From Roseiarcus sp963759955 (lineage in GTDB: Bacteria > Pseudomonadota > Alphaproteobacteria > Rhizobiales > Beijerinckiaceae), in the NCBI GenBank assembly GCA_963759955.1, contig CAVXCA010000040.1, positions 62,001 through 126,000 on the forward strand: 64,000 nt of DNA, given 5' to 3'. Below the pieces are notes generated by a model, which saw nothing but the letters and a program-made list of their open reading frames with translations, had not been told where the DNA came from and ran no database searches. Below, in pieces: positions 8,868 to 17,424 of the stretch; position 1 is the stretch's first letter, and each line of letters begins with the position of its first letter. The position numbers and the translations under genes are program-made.

Positions 8868-9701
8868 TCACCCGCGGCTATGGCGCGCCTGCATGATCGC
8901 CGCGTTCAGCGCGCCGCCGAACACGAACAGCGCCGCCATCGCGTAAAGGAACACAAGCGCGATCATCACCGACGCCAGTCCCGCGTAGGTCGAGACGTAG
9001 TTGCGCGCGAATTCGCTCAAGTAGGCGCCGATGATTTCGCCCAACGCGATGCTGCCGACGAAGGTCGCGACGACGCCCGGCGCGATGTCGACGAAGCGCA
9101 GCCGCTTGGCCGGCAGCCAGCGATGCGCGATGACGAGCGTGATCGTCAGCAGCAAAGTCGCGACGCCGAGCCGCGCGAAGGTGACGACCTCTTGCAGCGG
9201 CGCCAGGCCCGGAACAAAGCGCAGCACGGCCGCCCAGATCAACGGCCCGAGCACGACCAGGAAGGCGAGCGCAAGCAGCGCCGCCGACGCGAGGAGCGCG
9301 AAAACGAGGGATTGCAACCGCAGCCGCCACCATGGCCGAGGCTCCTGACAGGCGTAAGCGCGGTTGAGGCCGGTGCGCAAAGCTTCGATCGCGCTCGACG
9401 AGAAATAGAGCGCCAGAACCGCGCCGAACGTCAACAAGCCGCCGCGCGGCGCCGTCAGCACGTTGTGGACTTCGCCGGCGATCGGCCCGGCGACCACGGC
9501 GGGCCAAGCGGCGAAGATGAGATGCGTCGCCTCGTCCGCCAGGCTTTGCGTGCCGAGGAAGCCCGCCAGCGCCGTGACGAAGATCAAGAAGGGAAAGAGC
9601 GACGTCAGCGTCGAAAGCGCGATATGGCTCGCGATCGCCCAGCCATCCTCGGCGATGAAGTGGTTGGTCGCATCATACACGACCGCCCAAAGCTTTCGCA
9701 T
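8868..9701 (-). CDS. YihY/virulence factor BrkB family membrane protein
   Basis: A 277-residue inner-membrane protein of the YihY/BrkB family with about six helices. The conserved region near the N-terminus includes IASHIALSTLTSLFPFLIF, and the family's SSSAIEALRTGLNRAY motif follows the third helix. The ATG at 9701 is preceded by GGAGGG, and the hydrophobic protein begins directly after it; upstream sequence in the same frame is Arg-rich and not family-like. The molecular function of the family is unresolved; the old RNase BN name is considered wrong. It is convergent with the methyltransferase gene and divergent from the response-regulator-like gene. Confidence 0.9.
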   Translation of the reverse strand: MRKLWAVVYDATNHFIAEDGWAIASHIALSTLTSLFPFLIFVTALAGFLGTQSLADEATHLIFAAWPAVVAGPIAGEVHNVLTAPRGGLLTFGAVLALYFSSSAIEALRTGLNRAYACQEPRPWWRLRLQSLVFALLASAALLALAFLVVLGPLIWAAVLRFVPGLAPLQEVVTFARLGVATLLLTITLVIAHRWLPAKRLRFVDIAPGVVATFVGSIALGEIIGAYLSEFARNYVSTYAGLASVMIALVFLYAMAALFVFGGALNAAIMQARHSRG

Positions 9702-9982
9702 TCCCCGACGCCCTCCGCCAACGCGCCGATCGGCCCGACCACGGACGCGCAGGGCCAAGATAGGACGACCAGCTAGCCGGGAATAGGGTGAGAGCCGCGT
9801 GCAGTTTGGGACCGGCGCCCCGTTCGGCCCATTTCGCGACCCGCGAACTCGACCAAATCCAACTTGCGCGAAATCAAATAGTTGAGCGCGCGCGCATGGT
9901 CTCATGATAAAAAGAAGGCAATCAGCTCGAACTTGCGGCGCGGAAAGGAGCATTCGCAAACGGGCACGCCATGCGGGGGGAT

Positions 9983-10702
9983 ATGAGCGAACCAATTAGC
10001 ATTCTGGTCGCCGACGACGATCGCGAAGTGCGCGCCATATTGCGACAACGCCTCGAAGCCGAAGGCTTCATCGTGATCGAGGCTGAAGACAGAGACAGCG
10101 TATTCCGCGCGCTCGAGACCTGTCCCATCAAACTCATTGCGCTCGGCCTCAAACTCGGTGGGCGGGACGGCTTGAGTCTCGCGCGCGAGGTACGGGCGGC
10201 GCGCGACACTCCGGTCATCATGATCATCGGACGGGACGATCCGATTGATCGCGTCGCCGGGCTCCAGCGAGGCGCCGACGACTACATCATCAAACCCTTC
10301 CGTATCCGCGAGGTGTTAATTCGCGTGCGCAACGTGCTCGCTCGCCACGCCGGTCGCAACGGCGCGGACAGGACGAACGGCGCGCAGCGCTATGCGTTCG
10401 ATCGCAGCGTCTTCGATCCGATCAAGAAGGAATTGCGCAGGTCGGAGGGAGGCTTCGTCGACCTGACCGAGACCGAGATCGGCATACTCGAATTGTTCCT
10501 CAAGCACCCAGGGCGGGTGTTGTCGCGCGACGACATATGGCAGCTGCTTCGGGGCCGCGGCTGCATGCCCCTCGATCGCGCGGTCGACGTGCATATCGCG
10601 CGATTGCGTCGCAAGATCGAGGCGCCCGGCGAGGAGCAGAATATGATCAGGAGCGTCAGGGGCGTCGGCTATGTCTTCGCCACCGATGTCTGGCGAGTAT
10701 AG
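9983..10702 (+). CDS. OmpR/PhoB-type regulator lacking the phosphoacceptor aspartate
   Basis: A 239-residue protein with an N-terminal receiver domain (residues 5-118) and a C-terminal winged-helix DNA-binding domain (about 140-236, with DLTETEIGILELFLKHPGR and VRGVGYVF). The acidic pocket (ADDD, residues 10-13) and the conserved lysine (YIIKPF) are present. However, the expected aspartate after beta-3 is glycine (LIALGLKL, residue 55), and the conserved Thr/Ser after beta-4 is isoleucine (VIMIIGR). It should therefore bind DNA without classical phosphorylation. No histidine kinase is adjacent. An alternative ATG at 9971 would add four residues; neither has an ideal ribosome-binding site. Confidence 0.88.
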   Translation: MSEPISILVADDDREVRAILRQRLEAEGFIVIEAEDRDSVFRALETCPIKLIALGLKLGGRDGLSLAREVRAARDTPVIMIIGRDDPIDRVAGLQRGADDYIIKPFRIREVLIRVRNVLARHAGRNGADRTNGAQRYAFDRSVFDPIKKELRRSEGGFVDLTETEIGILELFLKHPGRVLSRDDIWQLLRGRGCMPLDRAVDVHIARLRRKIEAPGEEQNMIRSVRGVGYVFATDVWRV

Positions 10703-10830
10703 GTCGGTCGCCGGTCCAGCGCCTTGGCAATGCGCGACGCAGTCCTCCGGAGTGTAGGGCTTGTCGAGACGAGAGAACTCGTCGAGCGCGCCGCAAGGGC
10801 GCGGAAAACCGGCTGTGCGCAGACGTCTCC
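10700..10830 (-). pseudogene. Fossil of a receiver-domain C-terminus
   Basis: On the minus strand one frame reads SRLDKPYTPEDCVA and, after a shift of one or two bases, continues RIAKALDRRP. Together these match the last helix region of a CheY-like receiver (KPYTPE followed by an amphipathic helix). No start codon, upstream receiver core or ribosome-binding site can be found, and the frame must be repaired, so this looks like the decayed end of another response regulator lying tail-to-tail with the intact OmpR-type gene. This rests on pattern recognition over about 35 residues and could be coincidence. Confidence 0.35.
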
Positions 10831-11529
10831 TGCGGGCGCTTTCCAATTTGCGCGAGTGCGTGCGCCAATACCACACGCTATTCCGAGCAAATCGTTACAA
10901 TTCTTAACGTGTCCAGTCCAAATATAAGTGCTAATAAATTGGTAACGTAGAGTTAATGGCCTGGGGCGGACGGAATCGTGCCAATAGCGGCGGCCGTTGT
11001 GGTGCGCACAAAACTAAGTGGCGAAGATTCTGTCGGTTGTGCGTGGGGGCGTAGACATGGCAAGGACACAAGGCGGCCCGAGCAAAGAGGCTTCGCCAAA
11101 GCGTTCCGAGCCAGGCGCCCGATCAGCGGCGATCGGCAATAGTCTGACAATACAGAGCGGCGGATTTGCGGCGGAGGGGACGACCCTGCGCTCCAAAGCG
11201 CTTAACTATGCCGTGTGCTGGTTCGACGCCGAGCTCACACCGCCACGGAGCCTCGCCTCGACCAAGAACCCATCGAGACACGGGGCGCCTACGCGCAATT
11301 CCATCTCGAGGCCGCGGAAGCCTGTCGCACGGCGTTCGCAATTTTCTGGCGCATGCTCGCGGCCGCAAGCAAACAGAGGAAAATCCGCGTCGAACGACAG
11401 GCATGAGGCCGGACAGGACGAAAATCGCGGCCATTTCAGTCGACGCATGGGGAGTTGAACCGGTTGGGGCCGAGCGCGTTGATTTTCAGCGCGGGTGGGG
11501 GGCCGGCGGGCGACAGTGGAAGGGGCGGC
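10831..11529. other. Intergenic stretch without supported genes
   Basis: About 700 bases. The part from 10880 to 10960 is clearly richer in A and T than the rest of the window and could hold promoter elements. Several open frames exist, for example 11018-11458 (plus) and 11123-11434 (minus), but they are Arg/Ser/Pro-rich and have no recognisable domain. A 63-codon frame at 11215-11406 has a helical tail (FHLEAAEACRTAFAIFWRML) that might be a remnant, but no credible start. Confidence 0.5.
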
Positions 11530-11760
11530 ATGTTGGTTCAAGAGATCGTTCACTCCAGCTCCAACGCTCGTGAGGCGGGGTTCGCTTCAGTGGAAGGCGA
11601 TTTCACGCTCGGCTTCGCTGCCGAGGCTTCAGACCGCGAACTGCTGTCCCCCTGGTTCGCAGCGCGGACGGCGCCCGCCTTCGCGCGATCCGACGACAGG
11701 GACTGGATTGGCTTCAAGCGCGCCGGGCCGGAAACGGCCCCGGCGGGAGGCCGCACATGA
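11530..11760 (+). CDS. Small hypothetical protein coupled to LuxR-type regulator
   Basis: A 76-residue reading frame starting at an ATG with a GGAAGGGG ribosome-binding site about 5 bases upstream. Its stop codon overlaps the start of the LuxR-type regulator in an ATGA arrangement, which is typical of translationally coupled genes. The composition is mixed acidic and hydrophobic, without a signal peptide or membrane helix. I do not recognise it. The good ribosome-binding site and exact overlap support it; lack of a known domain and its short length argue for caution. Confidence 0.45.
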   Translation: MLVQEIVHSSSNAREAGFASVEGDFTLGFAAEASDRELLSPWFAARTAPAFARSDDRDWIGFKRAGPETAPAGGRT

Positions 11761-12506
11761 CGCCATCATTTGCTACAGCCGCATTCGAGGCTTGGCCTAC
11801 GCTAGGCGCAAACACGGAGTCCGATCAAGGCCGGCTTGTTCTGATCGAACCGCGAAAGCTGTTGCGCGAGACCCTCGTGTATGTGCTAGGCGCAGCCATG
11901 CGCGGTACGCGCGTGGAAGGCTGCGCCCGCGTCGAATATGTCGAGCCGGGCCCTGCCCAGCTGCTGCTGATCGGCATCGATCCGATCCAAGACGTCGACC
12001 CCGAGTCTTTGCGGGCAAAGTTCGCAATGTTGCGCGACGCCTGCCGCCAGGCCCCCATCGGCGCCATCCTTCGTCACGAAGACGCGGCGCTCGCGCGCGC
12101 GCTCGGCGCCATGGGCGTGGTGGGAATCATACAGCCGAGCTTCACGCTCGCCGTCGCCATCGCCGCGATCCGCCTGATGCTGGTCGGCGGCTCCTGTCTC
12201 CCCCCCTATCCGCTACCCCGCGAGGACGAGCCAACGGCGCTGCCCCCGCCGACGGAACCGATTGAACTCGCGCCAGTTGCGAGCATGTCGTACCCCTCCG
12301 ACGAACACACGGACCGCGAGCATGGACTGACGTCTCGCGAATACGACGTCTTGAAGTGTCTACGAGAGGGCCGCCAGAACAAGATCATCGCATACGAGCT
12401 CGGCATCTCCCAAAGTACGGTAAAAGTGCATCTGCGCAACATCATGAAGAAATTGCGCGTGTCCAACCGCACACAGGCGGCGCTCGGCACGATGATGCCG
12501 CAGTAA
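11757..12506 (+). CDS. LuxR/NarL-type regulator with degenerate receiver
   Basis: A 249-residue protein. The C-terminus (about residues 186-245) is a LuxR-type helix-turn-helix with LTSREYDVLKCLREGRQNK and ISQSTVKVHLRNIMKKL. The N-terminal region (residues 26-150) has the fold pattern of a receiver domain but none of its catalytic residues: the acidic pair is LIEPRK, the acceptor site reads LLLIGIDP, and the lysine is replaced (IIQPSF). A proline-rich linker joins the two. It probably binds DNA independently of phosphorylation or responds to a ligand or partner. The start overlaps the preceding small ORF, and mcd follows 167 bases downstream. Confidence 0.87.
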   Translation: MTPSFATAAFEAWPTLGANTESDQGRLVLIEPRKLLRETLVYVLGAAMRGTRVEGCARVEYVEPGPAQLLLIGIDPIQDVDPESLRAKFAMLRDACRQAPIGAILRHEDAALARALGAMGVVGIIQPSFTLAVAIAAIRLMLVGGSCLPPYPLPREDEPTALPPPTEPIELAPVASMSYPSDEHTDREHGLTSREYDVLKCLREGRQNKIIAYELGISQSTVKVHLRNIMKKLRVSNRTQAALGTMMPQ

Positions 12507-12673
12507 GCCGGCGGCCAAGCCGACCGCGCACCGGCGGGCGCGGCTCCGCCGGTCGCCAGCCCGCACAGCGCGCCGCGCAGACGCCCTTGGCCCCGCTCCC
12601 CCAAAGACGCATTGCCACGCCGGCCCGGCCGAAGCATGGTGCGGCGCAACAACACCTCAGGAGGAGAAAAGAC

Positions 12674-14317
12674 GTGCCGCTCGACGATCTCGCCCCGCAA
12701 GCCTTGACCGCAGTCGAGGCGTTGCTCGCCCGCGCCGCCTCGGCCCTACGCGAAAGGGTCAGCGACGGCGGACGTCTGAGCGCGGGAAAAATCGAGCGCG
12801 AACAGCACGCAGCGCACGGCCTCGCCTGGTTCGCGACCTATGTCGAAGCGATCAAGGAAATGACCGGCTACGCGCGCCGGATGAAGGCCGAGGGACGCTT
12901 CGGCGAGACCGAGACGCTGCTGACGCAGGTCGGCCTTGGCGAGTACCTCGCGCAGATCTTTGGCGGCATCCCGATGAACCAGGGCGAAATCGTCCGCCTC
13001 GGCGATTTCGGCCTCAAGGCGGACGAGATCGCGCAATTCCGCAACGAGGCCGTCGAAGCGCTCATCACCGGCGGCAATACGCCCGATGCGCGCGCGCGCC
13101 TCGCCGTGCTGATCGCCGAGGCGCATGCGGGCGCGATCGGCGATCCCGGGCTCGACGAGACGTTCGAGGCCATTCGCACGGAAATGCGTCGCTTCGCCGA
13201 CGCGGAAGTCGTCCCCCACGCGCAGGACTGGCACCGCGCCAACGCCTATATTCCGCTCGAAATCATCGCCGGCCTCTCGGAAATGGGCGTGTTCGGCCTG
13301 ACGATCCCCGAAGAATTCGGCGGCATGGGCCTCGGCAAGGTGGCGATGTGCGTCGTTTCCGAGGAGCTTTCGCGCGGCTATATCGGCGTCGGTTCGCTCG
13401 GCACGCGCTCGGAAATCGCCGCCGAACTGATCCTGGTCGGCGGCACGCGGGAGCAGAAGCGCCATTTCCTGCCCAAGATCGCCAGCGGCGAAATCCTGCC
13501 GACCGCGGTCTTCACCGAGCCCAACACCGGCTCGGACCTCGCGAGCTTGCGCACGCGCGCGACGCGCGAAGGCGACACTTACGTGATCAACGGCGCCAAG
13601 ACCTGGATCACCCATCCGGTGCGCGCCGACCTGATGACGCTGCTGGCGCGCACCAATCCCAGCGAACCCGGCTACAAGGGGCTGTCGATGTTCCTGGCCG
13701 AGAAACCGCGCGGCACGGACGCCGACCCCTTTCCCGCCAAGGGCATGTCGGGCGGCGAAATCGAAGTGCTCGGCTATCGCGGCATGAAGGAATACGAGAT
13801 CGCCTTCGACGGCTTCGCCATTCCCGCCGACAGCCTGCTCGGCGGCGTCGAAGGCCAGGGCTTCAAGCAGCTGATGGAAACCTTCGAATCCGCGCGCATC
13901 CAGACCGCGGCGCGCGCGGTCGGCGTCGCGCAGTGCGCATTCGAGCTCGGCCTGCGCTACGCCAAGGAGCGCGTGCAGTTCGGCAAGACGCTGATCCACT
14001 TCCCGCGCGTCGCCGACAAGATCGCGATGATGGCGGTGGAAATCCACATCGCGCGGCAGATCACCTATTTTGCCGGCCGCGCCAAGGACGAAGGGCGCCG
14101 CTGCGATCTGGAGGCCGGGATGGCCAAGCTGCTGGGCGCCCGCGTCGCCTGGGCGGCGGCCGACAACGCGTTGCAGATCCACGGCGGCAACGGCTTCGCG
14201 CTCGAATATCCGATCTCGCGCGTGCTGTGCGACGCCCGCATCCTCAACATTTTCGAGGGCGCGGCGGAAATTCAGGCGCAGGTGATCGCGCGAAGGTTGC
14301 TGGAAGGCGGAAATTGA
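12674..14317 (+). CDS. mcd: (2S)-methylsuccinyl-CoA dehydrogenase (acyl-CoA dehydrogenase family)
   Basis: A 547-residue acyl-CoA dehydrogenase with an N-terminal helical extension of about 150 residues (including AEGRFGETETLL and IFGGIPMNQGEIVRLGDFGL) that distinguishes Mcd from ordinary 380-residue enzymes. The catalytic core has AVFTEPNTGSDLASLRTRA (FAD/substrate region), RVQFGKTL, and IFEGAAEIQ, whose glutamate (about residue 528) is the expected base. Mcd oxidises methylsuccinyl-CoA to mesaconyl-CoA in the ethylmalonyl-CoA pathway for acetyl-CoA assimilation. The GTG at 12674 has a near-perfect AGGAGGAG ribosome-binding site. No other pathway gene is in the window. A general acyl-CoA dehydrogenase is the alternative, but the extension makes Mcd more likely. 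Confidence 0.85.
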   Translation: MPLDDLAPQALTAVEALLARAASALRERVSDGGRLSAGKIEREQHAAHGLAWFATYVEAIKEMTGYARRMKAEGRFGETETLLTQVGLGEYLAQIFGGIPMNQGEIVRLGDFGLKADEIAQFRNEAVEALITGGNTPDARARLAVLIAEAHAGAIGDPGLDETFEAIRTEMRRFADAEVVPHAQDWHRANAYIPLEIIAGLSEMGVFGLTIPEEFGGMGLGKVAMCVVSEELSRGYIGVGSLGTRSEIAAELILVGGTREQKRHFLPKIASGEILPTAVFTEPNTGSDLASLRTRATREGDTYVINGAKTWITHPVRADLMTLLARTNPSEPGYKGLSMFLAEKPRGTDADPFPAKGMSGGEIEVLGYRGMKEYEIAFDGFAIPADSLLGGVEGQGFKQLMETFESARIQTAARAVGVAQCAFELGLRYAKERVQFGKTLIHFPRVADKIAMMAVEIHIARQITYFAGRAKDEGRRCDLEAGMAKLLGARVAWAAADNALQIHGGNGFALEYPISRVLCDARILNIFEGAAEIQAQVIARRLLEGGN

Positions 14318-14335
14318 GCCGCAGCGGCGGGCTTC

Positions 14336-14644
14336 TTATAGAGGCTCCAACCGGACGTGCGCGACGCCCGCCTGGCGCATGCCGAGCACGTCGGCGGCGA
14401 CGGTCGAAACGTCGATGATGCGACCGCGGATGAACGGCCCACGGTCGACGATGGTGACGACCGCGCTGCGGCCGTTGTCGAGATTGGTGACTCGCACGTG
14501 CGTGCCGAAGGGAAGCGTACGATGCGCGGCGATGAGGCCGCTGTGATGAGGATTGTGATAATAGGTAGCCTTGCCGAATTCGTCGGCCGAGGCGCTGGAA
14601 ATCATGAGTGCGGCGCCGAACGCCGCGAGAATTATAGGGTTCAT
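14336..14644 (-). CDS. RlpA-like double-psi beta-barrel protein
   Basis: A 102-residue secreted protein with a signal peptide (residues 1-20, ending SSASA) and a DPBB/RlpA domain: KATYYHNPHHSG, AAHRTLPFGTHVRVTN and VTIVDRGPFIRGRIIDVS are the family's conserved blocks. RlpA proteins act on peptidoglycan, some as lytic transglycosylases at the septum. This one has only the core domain and no SPOR domain, so it is a minimal version. It is convergent with mcd (18-base gap) and divergent from denD. Confidence 0.9.
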   Translation of the reverse strand: MNPIILAAFGAALMISSASADEFGKATYYHNPHHSGLIAAHRTLPFGTHVRVTNLDNGRSAVVTIVDRGPFIRGRIIDVSTVAADVLGMRQAGVAHVRLEPL

Positions 14645-14813
14645 TGACCTCTCCTATTGGTTAGACTTCACGCCTCCCTCGCCCAGACGACTCGGCCTCC
14701 TTGTCGTGACTTTGCGTCGAAAAGACGGCAGCCGCAATTTCGTCTCAATTGCTCCGTGAATTCGTGCGAGGAAACGCGACACGCGGCAACCAACCGCGCC
14801 AGAGGGTAAGGCT

Positions 14814-15807
14814 TTGAAGATTTCTCGTCATCGGCGCCGCGGGAATGATCGGGCGCAAGCTTTGCGAACGCCTGGGGCGCGACGGCGCGCTGGCGGGCAA
14901 ACCGATCGAGGCGGGCCGCTTCGTCGATATCGTCGCGCCGAGCCCGCCCTCTTTCGCGGACTTTCCGACGACTTGCGAGGCCTACGACATCGCCGCGCCC
15001 TACGTCGCGCCGAAGCTGATCGCCGACCGCCCCCATTTCATCTTCCTGCTCGCCTCGGTCGTTTCCGGCGAAGCCGAGAGCGATTTCGACAAGGGCTATG
15101 CGGTCAACCTCGATGGCGCGCGCATGCTGTTCGAGGCGATCCGGCGCGAACAGCGACTGTCCGGCGGCGCCTACCGGCCCAAACTCGTCTTCACCTCGTC
15201 GATCGCAGTGTTCGGCGCGCCGTTCCCCGAAACTATCGACGACGATTTCTTCTCGACGCCGCTGACGAGCTACGGAACGCAGAAAGCGATCTGCGAATTG
15301 CTGCTCGCCGATTATTCGCGTCGCGGCTTTTTCGACGGGGTCGGCTTGCGGCTGCCGACGATATGCGTGCGCCCCGGCCCGCCCAATCGCGCCGCCTCCG
15401 GCTTCTTCTCCGCAATCATTCGCGAGCCGCTGGCCGGACGCGAGGCGATCCTGCCGGTCGCCGACACCGTGCGCCAATGGCACGCCTCGCCGCGTTCGGC
15501 TGTCGGATTCCTCGTCCATGCGGCGAACCTCAACCTCGCCAAGCTCGGCGCGCGGCGCTCCCTGACGATGCCTGGGGTTTCGGCGACCGTCGGCGAGCAG
15601 ATCGACGCGTTGCGCGGCGCCGCAGGCGAGGCGGCGACAAAGCTGATCCGGCGCCAACGCGACGAGACCATCGAACGCATCGTCGCGGGATGGCCGAGCC
15701 GGTTCGACGCCAGCCGCGCGCGCAGCCTCGGCTTTGTCGCCGAATCGAGTTTCGGCGAGATCATTCAAGCCTATCGGGAAGACGAGCATGTCCGTTCTTT
15801 CGCATGA
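14814..15807 (+). CDS. denD: D-erythronate dehydrogenase-like enzyme, apparent N-terminal frameshift
   Basis: An NAD-dependent epimerase/dehydratase-fold protein close to DenD (D-erythronate 2-dehydrogenase). Visible features are VVSGEAESDFDKGYAVNL, FTSSIAVFGAPFPE, the catalytic YGTQK (Tyr-x-x-x-Lys) and LPTICVRPGPPNRAASGFF. The Rossmann glycine motif reads FLVIGAAGMIGRKL, but its first strand is one base out of frame with the probable TTG start at 14814: removing one T from the TTT at 14821-14823 gives TTG-AAG-ATT-CTC-GTC, i.e. MKILVIGAAGMIG. Without repair, translation could only begin at the ATG at 14845, beyond the first strand. A sequence error or a recent mutation is likely. It overlaps the histidine kinase gene by 20 bases. 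Confidence 0.8.
14820..14823 (+). other. Apparent +1 frameshift in denD
   Basis: A run of three T bases directly after AAGA sits where two would keep the Rossmann beta-1 strand in frame with the TTG start. The shift is inferred from protein-family conservation, not from read data. Confidence 0.75.
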
Positions 15808-17338
15808 AGACGCGGCTCTCGAGGCCGCGCCGAGTACGACCACGAAGGCGCTCGCCGAACCGATAGGCGCGGCGGAGTCGGCCGTATGCGCCCGCCCCCG
15901 CACCCTCGGCTTGGCGGGGCGCCTGCTGCTGCTGACCATAGGCTTCGTGTTGCTGGCGATGGGCTTGATCTACGCCTCGCGCCTTTCCGCCTATCGCGAC
16001 AATTGGCTGCGCGACCGCCTGATGGTCGCCCACACCGCGATGCTGCTGTTCGGCGATGCGGCCAACGAAACGCTTCCCAAGGATCTCGCGACCAAAGTCC
16101 TCGACAGCGTCGGCGCCAAGACCATCATCGTCACGCTGCCGGACGATCGGCGGCTTGTCGCGACTTCGGGGGTCGAGCCGGCGATCAGCGACATCTACGA
16201 ACTCGGCGATCCCTCGATGATGGAGGGCAATCAGGCGGTCTTCCGCACGTTGTTCGCCGAACCCAGCTCCGTCGTCAGGGTGGTCGGCCGTTCGCAGAGC
16301 GACGGCGCGCTGGTCGACATGACGATCGATCAAACGCCGCTCATCGAAGCGTTGTGGCGGATTTCGCGCACCTTCCTGACGATTTCGCTGACCCTCGCGG
16401 CGGTCGTGACCTGCGTACTGTGGGCGGCGCTGTGGTGGATGGTGCTCCGGCCGGTGCGGCGGCTCACCTCGAGCATCATCGCCTTCGGCGAGCGCCCCCA
16501 GGAAGGCGCGCGCATCATCAAACCGAGCGGCCGAAACGACGAAATCGGCCGCGCGGAGACGGCGCTCGCGGCGATGCAAGGCTCGCTCGCCCATGAGCTG
16601 AGCCAACGCAAGCGTCTGGCCGAGCTCGGCATGGCGGTCGCGCGCATCAACCACGATTTGCGCAACATGCTGTCCGCGGCGCAGCTCATTTCGGATCGCC
16701 TGGCGGCCATTCCCGATCCGCTCGCCCAACGCCTTGCGCCGCGGCTGGTGGCGACGCTCGACCGCGCGATCGCCTTCTGTCAGTCGACGCTGACCTATGG
16801 CGGCGGGCGCGAACAGGCGCCGGCGCGCCGGCGCTTCGACCTGCGCGAACTGGTGCGCCAGGTCGTCGAGACCGCGGAAGCCGAGCATGCGGGCGCGATC
16901 GCCTACGCCATCGACATCCCGCCGAAATTCGACCTGCTGGCCGACCCCGATCACGTGCTGCGGGTGATCGAGAATCTCTGCCGCAACGCCGCGCAAGTGC
17001 TGCTCAACCGCGGCGCGCAGAACGGCCGCCCGCCGGCGATCCGCTTGGCGGCGATTCGCACCGACAGCGTCGCCTTGATCGAAATTTCCGACAGCGGCCC
17101 CGGATTCCCTCCAGAGCAGACGGCGCGCATTTTCGAGCCGTTCCATTTGTCGACGCGCGAGGGCGGCGCCGGTCTCGGCCTCGCCATCGCGGCCGACCTC
17201 GTCGCGCGCAACGGCGGCTCGATCAGTCTGGCCGAGGCCAAGAGCGACGACTTCTACTGCGGCGCGCGCTTTCTCATAACCTTGCCGACGCCCGAAGACG
17301 GGTCGCACAAACTCGGCCGCGCCTCCCTCGTCGCCTGA
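15788..17338 (+). CDS. Sensor histidine kinase
   Basis: A 516-residue membrane-bound kinase. A first membrane helix (around residues 40-60) and a second (around 200-225) flank a periplasmic sensor of about 140 residues; a HAMP-like linker follows (RPVRRLTSSIIAFGERP). The phosphorylated histidine lies in ARINHDLRNMLSAAQL. The ATPase part has the N box VIENLCRNAAQVL, the D box ISDSGPGFP and the G box GGAGLGLAIAADLVARNGG. The start at 15788 overlaps the end of denD and has a GGGAAG ribosome-binding site. No cognate response regulator is adjacent, so the partner is unknown; the aspartate-less regulators nearby cannot be conventional targets. Confidence 0.92.
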   Translation: MSVLSHEDAALEAAPSTTTKALAEPIGAAESAVCARPRTLGLAGRLLLLTIGFVLLAMGLIYASRLSAYRDNWLRDRLMVAHTAMLLFGDAANETLPKDLATKVLDSVGAKTIIVTLPDDRRLVATSGVEPAISDIYELGDPSMMEGNQAVFRTLFAEPSSVVRVVGRSQSDGALVDMTIDQTPLIEALWRISRTFLTISLTLAAVVTCVLWAALWWMVLRPVRRLTSSIIAFGERPQEGARIIKPSGRNDEIGRAETALAAMQGSLAHELSQRKRLAELGMAVARINHDLRNMLSAAQLISDRLAAIPDPLAQRLAPRLVATLDRAIAFCQSTLTYGGGREQAPARRRFDLRELVRQVVETAEAEHAGAIAYAIDIPPKFDLLADPDHVLRVIENLCRNAAQVLLNRGAQNGRPPAIRLAAIRTDSVALIEISDSGPGFPPEQTARIFEPFHLSTREGGAGLGLAIAADLVARNGGSISLAEAKSDDFYCGARFLITLPTPEDGSHKLGRASLVA

Positions 17339-17424
17339 ATTACGCGCCAACAGCAAGAACGTTGGTGCAATCGGCGGGCGGCGTCGCTATGCGTGCGTGT
17401 CCGCCCCCTACCCTTTAGGCTCCC

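Noticed and set aside
11018..11458. Possible 146-codon gene
   Set aside because: Arg/Ser/Pro-rich, weak start, no domain; the small helical tail in another frame has a stop just before any usable start.
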